This document shows positions 1-14,063 of a stretch of DNA of 64,000 nt, one piece after another. Numbering within the stretch: the stretch's first letter is position 1; each line of letters starts with the position of its first letter. Under the pieces are notes generated by a model, which saw only the letters and a program-made list of their open reading frames with translations, was not told where the DNA came from and ran no database searches. The translations under genes and the position numbers were made by a program. The DNA is taken from assembly GCF_910592395.1 (NCBI RefSeq), contig NC_088308.1, forward strand, positions 6,029,001-6,093,000, written 5' to 3'. Source of the stretch: Lineus longissimus. Taxonomy: Eukaryota; Nemertea; Pilidiophora; Heteronemertea; Lineidae.

Positions 1-34
1 ATTCCACCAGAGAGTGCACGTGCCCCGACAGCCA

Positions 35-381
35 TCTTCCAAAACATCATGCATTTGATCTATAGAATACCATTAATTACCTGAGAATCCAGACAAACAG
101 AGTCTTCCAAAACATCATGCATTTGATCTATAGAATACCATTAATTACCTAAGAATCCAGACAAACAGAGTCTTCCAAAACATCATGCATTTGATCTATA
201 GAATACCATTAATTACCTGAGAATCCAGACAAACAGAGTCTTCCAAAACATCATGCATTTGATCTATAGAATACCATTAATTACCTGAGAATCCAGACAA
301 ACAGAGTCTTCCAAAACATCATGCATTTGATCTATAGAATACCATTAATTACCTGAGAATCCAGACAAACAGAGTCTCCCA
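35..381. repeat. 68-bp tandem repeat carrying a TELO2 exon end and splice donor
   Basis: Five full units and a partial sixth. The motif TCTTCC recurs at 35, 103, 171, 239 and 307, and as TCTCCC at 375, giving an exact 68-bp period. On the minus strand each unit holds the last bases of a TELO2 exon (GGATTCTCAG), the donor GTAATTAATGG and the following intron bases. The unit near 150 has TTAG instead of CTCAG. Units are almost identical, so the array is young. Confidence 0.9.
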
Positions 382-1719
382 AACAGCTGACTCAGAAACT
401 GCAAAGAACAATCCTTCCTGCTCTCCAGATTAGAATGCACATGCTTTAGAGTAATCAGGAGATCCTCAGCAACAAGCCGAATGTAGTTCTTTGGCAAGAA
501 GGCATCACTGAAAAGACAAGATTCAAGTAAATTGATATTTGAATGAGGCGGACACACTAAAGTAACTTGACTTCTCAGCACGATACCTAAACAAAACCGA
601 CATGGTGAGGGGGTCCTGCTGCATCAAGAGGTGTCCTCTCAGGAAGGTTCAAATGTATTTACATGTAATTGTCGCTGCATTTTTGAAAATTTCTTTTAGA
701 TCACTCTCAGTCTATGGCCCAAGTACAAAAAAATACGGGTAACATGACATCACCTCACCTAATTTCTCTCTTGAGAATATTTGCCATTCTATCGGACAGG
801 GTGCACATCATTGTGATCAGATCATTCCACAGTGGATGTGAATTCTCCTTCACCCCTGGTGTTGCAACATCACTCTGTTCTTTGAATATATCCGCAAGTC
901 GGTGTTTGAGGAGGAATAACTCTAGTAAGTTGATGCATTTGGCTTGTTTGATGCCAGACCTAGAAGGAAACATCACACTTTCAATGATATTTTCATCTTA
1001 GCTTGCAGTATACTAAAGTCACTTCAGCATTTCAGATGTGTCAATAGGTCAAGGAACAACTTAAGGAGTCTGTCACCCGTGCATTATGTGTACCACTTTA
1101 GTTTGTAGAATGACCACTCAGCTGCAGAGAGTCAGAGCTATCATTGAATGAATCAATGATTGTCACTGTTGTTACAACATGAAGATCAGACCCTGCTTCA
1201 ACTACCAAGAGACAACATTGGTATAGAATATAGGACAGCTCTGATAAGACACACAATATTGAAAAGGTTCAGGCTTCAATCAACATTGCATTTGGTTATG
1301 ACTTCCTTGGCAATAACTGACTAACTTTTGACTGGAAAACATCCCACCAAAACAGAGTTATGCACTTACGCTGATGAAGATATTGAATTTATGAGCACCA
1401 ACAATGTATCTGAAGGTGGAGCATCAAGCACTATTCTATCAAGAAGACCATACACTCGTGCCTTGGGAATTTGGCTTATCCATTCGAGTGTGAGACACTG
1501 AAGTGTTCTGTCCAAGAATCTTGTGAAGTGGCATCTGTTAAATTCCTTTCTCGCTAGCTTTGCAAGATCTTCTGACTTGAAGTGAGAGATGGGGCTTCCA
1601 TTGAGTAGACACACAACTTGTTCTAATGCTCTTATGACCTCCTCTCCATCTCTTGGATTAGCAAGCGTGTTCAATGTCTCCTTTGTGAATACCAGGACAG
1701 CAGCTTTTATCTCAGCCAT
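353..1719 (-). CDS. TELO2: TELO2, telomere length regulation protein TEL2 homologue (N-terminal part; rest lies off the left edge)
   Basis: TELO2 is the scaffold of the TTT (TELO2-TTI1-TTI2) co-chaperone, which works with HSP90 and R2TP to fold PIKK kinases such as ATM, ATR, mTOR and DNA-PKcs. Three exons are visible on the minus strand: 1719-1370 (start codon at 1719; the exon itself begins at 1735), 959-759 and 507-353, with GT-AG borders and matching phases. Homology to human TELO2 is recognisable by eye. The first exon carries the helical block containing HFTRFLDRTLQCLTLEWI. The third carries LPKNYIRLVAEDLL and FLSQLFGRLC, matching the human segment beginning FPQNYFRLLGEE. About 235 residues are covered; the human protein has about 837. 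The donor of the third exon lies inside a 68-bp tandem repeat, so its exact 3' end is uncertain. The start at 1719 aligns with the human N-terminus. Confidence 0.85.
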
Positions 1720-2529
1720 GTCTGTTGCCCTCGCTCTGAAATGTAAAAAGCAAACGCCACACAAAACTTTATTCATAAATCACGGCAATAAATGGCAAGA
1801 ACAACTTTCAAGAAGGACAATTGGCTAAAGGCCTAACACACCCCATTCCATGATCCCGTAGACAGAATTTATGTCTGCAACCCAACGCATGCTTCTAGGG
1901 TTGGCAAGTGCAGCATTGACTGCCTATAGTATAGCAATGAAGGGAGGCACAGAGAACTTCGGGTTAGATTCTCCGTTTCTGTAGTGCGACCAACGTCCAA
2001 GGGGCAGGGTCTTACTCGCTACTGACGCTACCGGCGTACATGCACATGTGTTCATGCACGCGTATACCATACTGACGAACTGTATCGCCTATCGGGAGGG
2101 GGGGGGGGGGCGGCATACTCATACTGTAGTTGATAGGCCCTAGTTGGGAATTAATAATCTAGAGCAGAAACTGCAGGATATGTAAAGACAAAAGTGTTAC
2201 TGTACATAAAGCCATCATAATGTAAGTATTGAATTCAAACAGCCAACATCGCCCGATGGGCCTATGATGTTAAACTATGACGGTTTCTTGGGACACCCTG
2301 TACTAAATTGTATAGTAAATGCAATGCAAATGCTAGCATTTTATGCATTAAAATCACCAAGGATTACAAGCCTTTAGATGATAATGATTTTAATCTCCAC
2401 AGCAGCATACAATGCTCTGATTACTTGGGATTATTTGTACAGAAAATTGGTACAAGATATTATTTGGCTGATCAACAAAAATTGTTTGTGTGTGAAAAAA
2501 AATCTGTCAAATTTACGCACATGGCTTTG

Positions 2530-2657
2530 TTTACCGGAAGTGTATAGTTTTGTAGCTATTTGACGCATGCGCAGTGTCGCCTGGATACAGTTGGCGTGGA
2601 AGCTTTGAGAAGAACAGTGCTCACAAAACCTTTGAATATCTCTCGCATTTATCAACA
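2530..2657. promoter_or_regulatory. Likely shared TELO2/DNAL4 promoter with ETS-like and NRF1-like sites
   Basis: ACCGGAAGTG (2533-2542) matches the ETS consensus. CGCATGCGCA (2564-2573) matches the core of an NRF1 palindrome. Both lie 85-125 bp upstream of the DNAL4 start codon and between two divergently transcribed genes, as in many animal housekeeping promoters. The TELO2 5' untranslated exon was not located, so bidirectional use is an inference. Confidence 0.5.
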
Positions 2658-3612
2658 ATGACGGAGGAACAAGGAGAAAAGAAGGCTGATGAGCCAAAGA
2701 GAGTCCATACATATCCTCTGATAAGGGTAAATTTTCAGAGATACTGTTAATGAGGTTGTAAGAGAGAGATGTTTGATGTTGACATTTTTTGACAGCAGTC
2801 AACATACAACAATGCACGTCGATGCATGTAGAATGCACGTCATGCATGCATGGCACGCTGCCCTGTTTTCCATGGACGAACGGACATCAATCATATGAGA
2901 CCTAACCTAACAGAGACCTAACTCTTAACAACGTAGCTTACACCTGATAGTGATTCTAGAAATGTATTTTAAAGGCAGTTTCACCAATACTGCTTGCTGT
3001 TCGTTGCACTAGCTCAGCCGCCCTCAGTAGCTGCAGCTGCATGGCTGTAGCGTAATATTCTTTCTTAAATTGAGACCCATTCTTTGAATTAATGATCTTT
3101 TATTTGATTGCAGCATTCAGATATGACAGAGGAGATGCGTGTGGAGGCCATGGAGTTGTGTGTCACAGCCTGTGAAAAGTTCGCAAGTAATAATGAAGTA
3201 AGTTGTTTTCATGAGGGGTAACGGTAAGAATAAGATGTAAAATTGGCCTGAATTTGTTGCGGCTAAATGGCAATATTTGGTTATACATTTGTCATTGACA
3301 TTTCATTGATGTTCTATTTTCTCTGTGTGCATTTTGCTTGCATTTTTGTAATGTCTTGGGTTGGACAGTCAGAAGTGTCGAATCTCCCTCAAAAAGCCAA
3401 AGAATGGAAATTACGTGACTTCATTATCAAACCCTTTCATCTTTCAGAATGCTGCCAAGATGATTAAAGAAACAATGGATAAGAAATTTGGTGCATCATG
3501 GCATGCAATTGTTGGAGAAGGATTTGGATTTGAAATAACGCACGAAGTAAAGAATTTATTATACATGTTCTTTGGCGGAACTATGGCTATAGCTGTGTGG
3601 AAATGTTCTTAA
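2658..3612 (+). CDS. DNAL4: DNAL4, dynein axonemal light chain 4 (LC8/DYNLL family)
   Basis: A light chain of the dynein complex, first assigned to axonemal outer arms and related to LC8; it acts in cilia and the cytoplasm. Three exons: 2658-2726, 3114-3197 and 3448-3612, all phase 0 with canonical splice sites. The 105-residue product has exactly the human length. It has the family signatures HSDMTEEMRVEAMELCVTAC in exon 2 and FGASWHAIVGEGFGFE in exon 3, and ends in VWKCS as the human protein does. The N-terminal 20 residues are charged and less conserved, also as in the family. A polyadenylation signal AATAAA lies at 3891-3896. The gene is head to head with TELO2. Identity is close to certain. 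Confidence 0.95.
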
Positions 3613-6083
3613 GACAAATTGACACCTGACAATGATACTGACTTTGTGTATCTGACTTCTTTCTGGTCATTCACTCAAGGGCTTTAAGATCACCTGAACA
3701 TAAGTATTTCTTCCTAATATGCCGGACTAGATTGTGATAATCTGGCCTTTAATTCTAGCATACATTTTTGTACTCCCACTTTACAGGCATGTTTGAAGTC
3801 TACTGGTTGAATGTGCAGGTGATCTTGAAATGTGTAGGAGTGCCAGCAAAGATTTAAGATGCAGAAAAAGGTTTTTAATATTAGCAGCAGAATAAAGGCC
3901 TCTTGTTAAGTCTGTATGATAAGATTTTTCTAAATGGCATCTTGAGTTTATTCACCTTTCAAAAAGCATTCATGACCTAACTAGCTCTGGAGTAATATTT
4001 TATGCAATGAAATGCAGGCTTGAGTTGAGCTTGCAACTTTTATTTATTCGATCCTGTTCGGCAGTGACTTATGCAGAAATTGGATATTTTACAACTTTGA
4101 CCGTCCATCAGTAGCATCTCCATTGACAAAAGTGGATGCTACAGATATTTGCCATTTCTTTTGAACTTTTTATGTAACACAACCTGATACTGTTAATGCC
4201 AGTTTTGTCGAGAATTATTCTGATAACTTTCAGACTGTAAGACAACTTGAATCTTGTCATTTTTGAGAGCAATCCGTCATCTTCTAAAAATCTGATATTC
4301 GTCCAAGTCACACATATCACAGTCTGGTTTTCTATATTAATCTTTATCGTCAACATACCAAATCGCAATGAGCGTTGATAAATGACAGATAGATTGATTA
4401 CTGTCAAAGTGATTACATTTTGACCACGATAACGTCAAAATTATATCAATTGGACGTCGCATGGTTCTTGAAAATAAGACTGAAAATGTGAATATTTGTC
4501 TAATTTGGACAACTCTCTCATCCCAAAATGAATTCAGCTAAATGTTCTCGCCCTGCAGTGGCTTCTGCATGGTCCTTTTCCAGGGATTTTGGACCAATTA
4601 ACTGATGTGTTTTTGAAAGCAAACCTCATGACTTTATTTCAGTCAACATTCCACGTTGAACTTAAAAATTCTTGTACATTACATACAAAAATGTTTGTTC
4701 ACAGTTAATCATCAGTTGTATTCAGACATTCCTGAGTGTTTCAGGAGAAAAGATGGACTTGTCTCAAGATTTATGATGATGTCTCCAATAGACGCTTTGT
4801 CCAGTTAAAGGTCAAAGGATGGTTGTCTATTGTATCATTCTTTTGATAAACATGGTTAAGTAATGGTATCATTTAAAGTCTACATCAACTGTATATAACT
4901 TTAATATAAGTAAAAAAATGACAACTTTTGTTTTATTTCATCATTATTATAGGTATTCTTTGTAATAAAATGATTGATACATATAAATAGCCCTACATTA
5001 TGATATGTTCTTGTTTCAATCTCTTGGCTAGGGTGGATTTTATAGCTTGTAAAACCCATTAGTAGTCCTCTAAACTATTTGCAACAATGCCATGATTGCT
5101 GTCTTTCTTACTTATGACCTGGACAATGTTATCATGCCTCAATTGAAATCTCCCAAACTGGTTGTGACAATCTCATGGATTGATGCTTATGGTAATTATC
5201 CAAACTGTCAATGTCATGTATCAATGGCGGACCTCCTAACTGGCTGCTAATTGCCATGATGGCAGTCTCCTAAACTAGTGACCCAGTTTTGCCACCATGG
5301 TATCTCCCAAACTGAGACAATGATCATGGCAGTCTTGTAATTGCTGTGACAGTGTCTAAATGTCCTCTGGTCTCAGTTTGGCTGTGACACTAACATTTGT
5401 CACTTATCATAATATCTTGCCATGGTGGCAGTCATCCTAACTGCTGTGACTATATTAGATTGTGATGGTATCTCCTCCTGGATGTGACTACTATATCAAT
5501 ACCTTAATGGCCATTTCCGAAACTGGTTGTCTCTCAAAACTGATTGTGACAACATTATACATCGAAGACGGTCTTCCCAACTGATAGTGACCAACTGGTT
5601 GTGACAACAACCATGCATCCAGGACAGTCCCCCCAATCTAGCAATATCATGAAATCATATAAATCACCTGGTTGTGCAGTAAAGAAGTGAGCTATAATTG
5701 TAGGCTAATCTCCCAAATATGATGTGAAAATCAAGAGCAAACCCCACTGATCGCCGATGAGTGGTCTTCAATTTGGATCAGTGTGACACAACTATGCGAG
5801 ATAAATCAAAGTCGGGTATCTCGTTGATAAGGGCCGGTATTGACCAGGAGCCAATTTTTGCAAGAATATCAGGACCCGGGTCAATTTTAACGAGTTTTGC
5901 TCCCCGCGATGGTTTGGATTTCCCGCCACGTGTCACAGCGCGTCTTCCCGCCATTGCAATTTATTCGCGATCGGCGAATGGGCGATAACTCCAAGGACAC
6001 TGGACTTCGCACTGTCTGATATTGTGTGGTGTGTCGCATAGGTTTGTCACTCGTGTTTTCTTGGTTGTGACTTTGCTTGAACG
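3613..6083. other. Intergenic: DNAL4 3' UTR, then a degenerate minisatellite
   Basis: The first 280 bp are probably DNAL4 3' UTR (AATAAA at 3891). From about 5030 to 5700 a degenerate repeat of roughly 45-60 bp recurs, built around 'CTCCCAAACTGGTTGTGACAA' variants and 'CATGGCAGTC'. The 5880-6000 segment is CpG-richer with CACGTG and TTCCCGCC motifs and may be the DECR2 promoter. No coding sequence was recognised. Confidence 0.5.
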
Positions 6084-8679
6084 ATGGACGAGAAGACGCT
6101 GACGAATTATGGATACAAATTCAGACCAGACCTCCTCAGGTAAGACACGTTGTGACGATCGAATGCTTGGACAACATTGGGACCGTATTGTACCCAGTAT
6201 TGTGCTGCTATCTATTGAGTCTTGAGAGAGATGCACCTTGATAATTGATTGACAGGGTGATCCAGAAACAAAAATATCACCCGAATCTTTAAAGCCCGGT
6301 GTGTGTGAAATGTGGAAGGCTCAACCCAGAAGAAAGTAGGGTAGGATACTGGTTACCTGCCGCCTTGGGTCTTGTGGTCCACACTGACATGAGTTGACAA
6401 TAGTGGCTAGTGTTAATGGACTTATTCTCTGCTTGGGGGGGGGGGGGGGGGTTCTCCCCTCAGCTTGGCGTCCTTCTAAGGGACAAACTACTCATTCTAC
6501 CCTCATTCTCTGAGGGTATCATACGAGCTCAAACTCATGGTTAATTAAAACTTCGCTTTTTCAGTGGAAAGGTCGCATTCGTGACTGGTGGGGGATCAGG
6601 GATATGTTTTACAATTGCTGAAGTATTGATGAGGTAAGCCTAAATCACAGATGTACATATATACATTATACAAATATTATGCCAACTCTCGAGGCAGTCT
6701 ATTTGCCATTAGGATTTGGCCATTCCATGCCCTGCGTCCGGAGTGTAAATTAATGACACTCGGAACCTAATACCAGGGTTCAGTGGCATCCGTCTTTCAA
6801 AGCAGTTTTCAAACCGCATTTACACCGTAGACAATATAATCCCGTCAGAGTGTAGCCTATCAACGTTTTCCCATACTGAACTTCCAGCGGTATATTGCCT
6901 CCGTAGCCTCCGCCCATATACGCGTTGTCTGAAAGCTGAGCAAGGGTCAATATGCGTGTTCCAGACCAGCAAAAACATGTTTTCAAATTCAGGAAATTAA
7001 AATGATGATGAACGAAGAAAAAAAATTTTTTTTGCACTTCCAGACATAAATGCAAAGTTGCCATAGCAAGCCGAAACTTCGAGAAGCTGAAGATTGCCGC
7101 TGAGAAACTGGTTGCGGCGACCGGCGGCGAATGTCTTCCTATTCAGATGGATGTGCGCAAACCCCAGGACGTGCTGAGAGGAGTAGATGAATGCCTCAGT
7201 CATTACAACCGCATAGATTATCTCATAAATGGTTGGTAAACCGTCTTTCAGATAACATGCTAACTGTCATGACCATCTGGGCCGTCTTGTGCACTCGGCG
7301 TTGAAATCGACATTACTTTATGATAAAAACTACCAGTATGACTGTGACGTGATGGTATCATTGGCTGCTCTTTAGTAAGCATATAGATGAACCCCCTACT
7401 ATGGGTTTACCAGAATGAAGACCTATACACAATTCCTTCGTCATAGCCGATCTCCTTTTCGTTTCTAGGAGCAGCCGGCAACTTCCTCTGTCCAGCCGTC
7501 TCCTTGTCATTCAACGCCTTCAAGACGGTAATGGAGATAGACACCATGGGCACATTCAATGTCAGCAAGACTGTCTATGAAAAATATTTGCGGGTAAGCT
7601 AGTATATTCATTTGCAGATAAAAAGGTCTTGTTCAGAAAATTTGCCTGCAATCCCCCCCCCCCCCCCCCCCGTATACTACACAGTACGCCACATGCGTTT
7701 ACACTCCGGACGCAGTTGACGGAGCCGGTCTCGTTCCTCACTCTGAATAGGATGACGAAATGGACTGCAACGGGAGTTTACGTCCCTCCATAGGAAGACT
7801 GTTTGGGATATGACGACAGGACTGCCCCTGTGGGAGTCTACATACGTTTGGCGTCTTTGAATGATACTTCCGCTTTCAACCAACTGCGTTAGGATGCAGA
7901 TCTGAATTTACCGAATTCTCACTGTCGAGCCAAGTGTAATTTTACTGCCGCAGCGATTCAAGCGGCAAACCCGCCTTGAGTGGAACCGGCTGGTTATGGT
8001 TGGTTTATACATTTCAGGACCACGGAGGCGTCATTATCAACATCACAGCAACGCTCCAATTGAATGGCATGGCATTACAAGCCCATGCTGGCGCAGCCAA
8101 GGCAGCCATAGATGCCCTGACACGTCATCTGGCAGTGGAGTGGGGGCCTAATCAAGTCAGGGTTGTTGGTCTTGCTCCTGGGCCTATCAAGGGAACAGTA
8201 GGCTTCGACAAGCTGGGTAAGTTAATGACCAGATTGACCGGGTGATGATATTCGTCACAGGGAAAGGACAACGCTGAACTCTTGTCGACCATCGCCTACT
8301 CTTTCATACCATTTGGATGGTTCGTCTTCGCCTTCGTCTTCTTCTTTGTCACCGTCGACGTCATCGTCATGGTCATCATCAACCGCGTCGATAGTAATCA
8401 TAATTTTGGTTCAAGCTAACATTCAAATCATTGTTCCTTTCGATTCCAGGTGGCAACCAAATGAAGGACCACGAGAGGATCATCCCCATTGGAAGGTGTG
8501 GCGAGAAGGTAGAGATCGCGGACAGTGTCCTCTTCCTTGTCTCGGATGCCGCCTCGCTCATCACCGGTGAGACCATCATTGCAGACGGAGGTTCCTGGCT
8601 TTCTGCCCCAAATAGTATGGCTCTTATGATGGACAGATTGGGTGGAGGGAGGAATTCATTGAAAAAGAGCAAATTATGA
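6084..8679 (+). CDS. DECR2: DECR2, peroxisomal 2,4-dienoyl-CoA reductase
   Basis: NADPH-dependent reductase of the short-chain dehydrogenase family. It reduces 2,4-dienoyl-CoA intermediates so that peroxisomal beta-oxidation of polyunsaturated fatty acids can proceed. Six exons: 6084-6139, 6565-6633, 7044-7231, 7469-7593, 8018-8216 and 8450-8679, total 288 residues (human 292). Visible features are the Rossmann glycine motif TGGGSGI (residues 26-32), [20 protein letters not shown] (from residue 147), and HAGAAK ending at Lys174. The DECR-type active site has no SDR tyrosine. The protein ends LKKSKL, a textbook type 1 peroxisomal targeting signal, so the location is read directly from sequence. 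The glycine motif ends GIC where GIG is usual. Introns 2 and 4 contain dispersed repeats and intron 1 and intron 4 contain long homopolymer tracts. Confidence 0.95.
6866..6912 (-). repeat. Dispersed repeat B copy (ACCGCTGGAAGTTCAGTATG family)
   Basis: Read on the minus strand, it has GGAGGCAATATACCGCTGGA followed by AGTTCAGTATGGG. The same core appears at about 27286-27320 (plus) and 61012-61048 (plus). It sits in DECR2 intron 2. No coding capacity. Confidence 0.55.
7653..7671 (+). repeat. Poly-C tract in DECR2 intron 4 (one of several long G/C homopolymers)
   Basis: Nineteen consecutive C. Similar runs occur at 2098-2110 (G13), 6435-6451 (G17, DECR2 intron 1), 9467-9479 (C13) and 29122-29141 (interrupted G). 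Lengths may be affected by sequencing error. Confidence 0.8.
7700..7780 (+). repeat. Short palindromic dispersed repeat A (MITE-like), copy in DECR2 intron 4
   Basis: Begins TACACTCCGGACGCAGT and ends GGACTGCAACGGGAGTTTA, so the ends are imperfect inverted repeats of each other. The interior shares ATTAGGATGACGAAATGGAC-type sequence with the copies at 13600-13712, 18195-18300, 24291-24360 and 50058-50143. Confidence 0.6.
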
Positions 8680-10156
8680 ACTTTGAAATGACGACGACCT
8701 GACTGATCTTTGGGCAGGAGCAATGAAAATGGCTAGTAGAAACTCCAGATTGTCTGATGACTAATTTAGTTCGTCATGTCTGGCCTTTTATGATTGAAAC
8801 AGACTCCTTTTGTTCAATCATGACTTTGTTCAGCGAAAGGTCTTCAATCAGATACCTGAGAGCACCTGAAGTATAGTTCCGGACGCTCACTGGTCACGTA
8901 GGGGACGTGGGGGACGTGCCGTTCATATTGATATCAAGATCCACGAGGTGTTTCATTAATCGGCCAATGGCATGTTAAGTGATTGTTGAATATTCTGTTA
9001 GATTTGAATAATAATTTCTTAATTTCTAAAACATTGTCAGTGTTAGTGTCACTGGAGATCATGCTATGAAACCATGTTCGGCTACAATTCTTGGCGCAGC
9101 TGCATTTCAGAGCCGAGACTCTTTCACCAGTCCCCTCCATTCACTCATTACAGAGACTGGTACGTGACGGCATTTCAGTCGTCACGACCTATATTTCGGG
9201 GAGGGTCGAGGTTACCTGGAATACGCTCGCTCTGCCGCTTTATCTCTGCTGGGGATCCGGATCACGATGTAGATTCCGGTCACGCACCTGTATTATACCA
9301 ATCAGCTCGCGGTTGTACATAGTTCAGTTTGAAATCAAGGCGTGGTCTCACCATAAATACCAGTTGAATGGTATTTTCCATTTTTAAATATATTTTTTTC
9401 TTAATTTGAGAATTAGGTGTGTTTAAAGAAAATGATGAAGTTTCAGGCCTACCCCATAGCTTCTGACCCCCCCCCCCCCAACCTGAAATTATTACACACA
9501 GCGTACAACGAAAATTTCATGGATGAATCTATTTGGCTGTGAAAACGTTCCTCGCTGATTAACTCTGGGAAAAAGTTATGAGCGTGTGGATTGTGCCAAT
9601 TTTACTGAAAAATGGCTTAGCCGTTTATTACAGGTACGTGACCTTCCGAAGTTTCCATAGACCTTAGATTTTGTTCCCGGACATTTATCTCTAAGGGAAA
9701 TAATTTCCTTTTACACCAGCCCACTGATAAGCTAATGTCTGCTGGGAAAGTGCCAACACTTCATGCTATATATAGACTACAAACGGGGACATGTCTGACA
9801 TCATATATACATGAATAATAGGTGATGTATGATTTTAAACCTTCACGATATACATGTATTATATTCAGAATACGAATGAATACTGTCGGAATATCTGTCA
9901 AAGTCGCTGCCGATGTAAAAATTGGCCTTGTGTGCTAGCCTTGCTTCTATAACGTTTGGAACGTACAAGTCTCGGGAACCTGATCGCAGTCCTTTATTTT
10001 GTCCAGCTATGATCAATGGATCAGGTAGGCACCAATACTTACATGTAATCGGTAATGGCAATGTTCTGTCACTGTATGAAGCATAACCTGGTGGGCTACA
10101 CAAAGTTCGAATCTGACCATGCCCCACATCCCCTCCTTTCAGATACGGCCGAAGCA
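8680..10156. other. Intergenic region between DECR2 and the Rab gene
   Basis: No gene recognised. DECR2 3' UTR probably fills the first part, but no AATAAA was seen close to the stop. Open frames around 9070-9390 lack homology, splice context or codon structure. A C13 tract lies at 9467-9479. Confidence 0.45.
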
Positions 10157-13013
<2,857 letters not shown>

Positions 13014-13084
13014 CAGATCGGATAGTAACATATAAATTGTATTTTCTAATCCTTAGCGGCATACACCGAGTAAATCGATAATTC

Positions 13085-13425
13085 GTCTCAAACATATCAA
13101 AAAGAGGGACTCAAGATCATCGTCTTCTTCCTTCTTTACTCTTAATATCATCCGTATACGTCATCCTGATGACCCCGGCCTCAGCCTCCCTCGCATACTA
13201 CTTTTATTTCATTCAAAAGACGAAAAGATCGACCCTACATACATGGAAGTCCTATTCTACGTGGTGATAATATTTCTCGACAAATTCAGTTTAGTTAATA
13301 ATTGCTTCAATTTTGTCATCTATGGGTGCACATTGCCATTTTATAGGAAGGAGGCGCGTCGAATGTTGATGTGTTCTCCCAGGTACAAGGAGGACCAGAC
13401 GGGGCAGAAAAGCATTACAAAATGA
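13085..13425 (+). pseudogene. Class A GPCR fragment (TM6-TM7 and C-terminus), frameshifted
   Basis: One frame reads a TM6-like segment (LLISSVYVILMTPASASLAY, then YFYFIQKTKRS). Another reads a TM7-like segment (MEVLFYVVIIFLDKF and NNCFNFVIYGCTLPFYRKEA) ending at a stop at 13425. One base shift near 13240 separates them. It is not part of the flanking Rab and is unlike the intact GPCRs nearby, so it is the relic of another receptor. A second copy lies at 17640-18008. Confidence 0.6.
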
Positions 13426-14063
13426 GATCGTCTATCGTTGATGAATATCACATCTTATAAGCTAGATTATGTTTGCTGTTTTGGTACCCACGGAGGTTTC
13501 GAGTTTAAGAATGATGAAACCCATCATAGTACGTGTTAAAAGCGAATGGTGGTGTCGCCTCTTCTAAGTCCTAAAGATACCGTAAACCTTATACCCTCAC
13601 TATAGGACGCAGTTTACCGGCCCTCGACCCCACCCCATCACCCTATAACTATGAAAAGGTATGAATAGGATCACTAGGATGACGAAATGGACTGCTCCGG
13701 TATAATCTACCCATGATGCAAGATTTGATAGAACCTGTGTTGCGTGTGCACTTGCGAAGCAAGTGTGTGCCGCGTTTGAGCCCATAGCAAAAAAACTCAA
13801 TGAACGCATGAAACCGAAGTCAGCAGAGAGTTTCTCTCGGCATCTTATTTCATTTCAATATTATGGGATATTATGGATATTGAAATACTAATTCGTAAGC
13901 AGCGTTCTATTGTATCGAATTCGAATCTTTTTTAGTCAAGACCAGCTCATGTTACTTGTAGTACTGAGGCTGAGCAAGCAGAAATCAGTCGGTTACAGAG
14001 ATGCAGGATTACTATAATATGCTTTAAATATTTGGTGTTACACATGATAGTAAAGGCTTTAAG

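Noticed and set aside
9074-9387. Overlapping frames of 82 and 98 codons
   Set aside because: No homology, no upstream exon, and two overlapping frames of equal quality point to chance.
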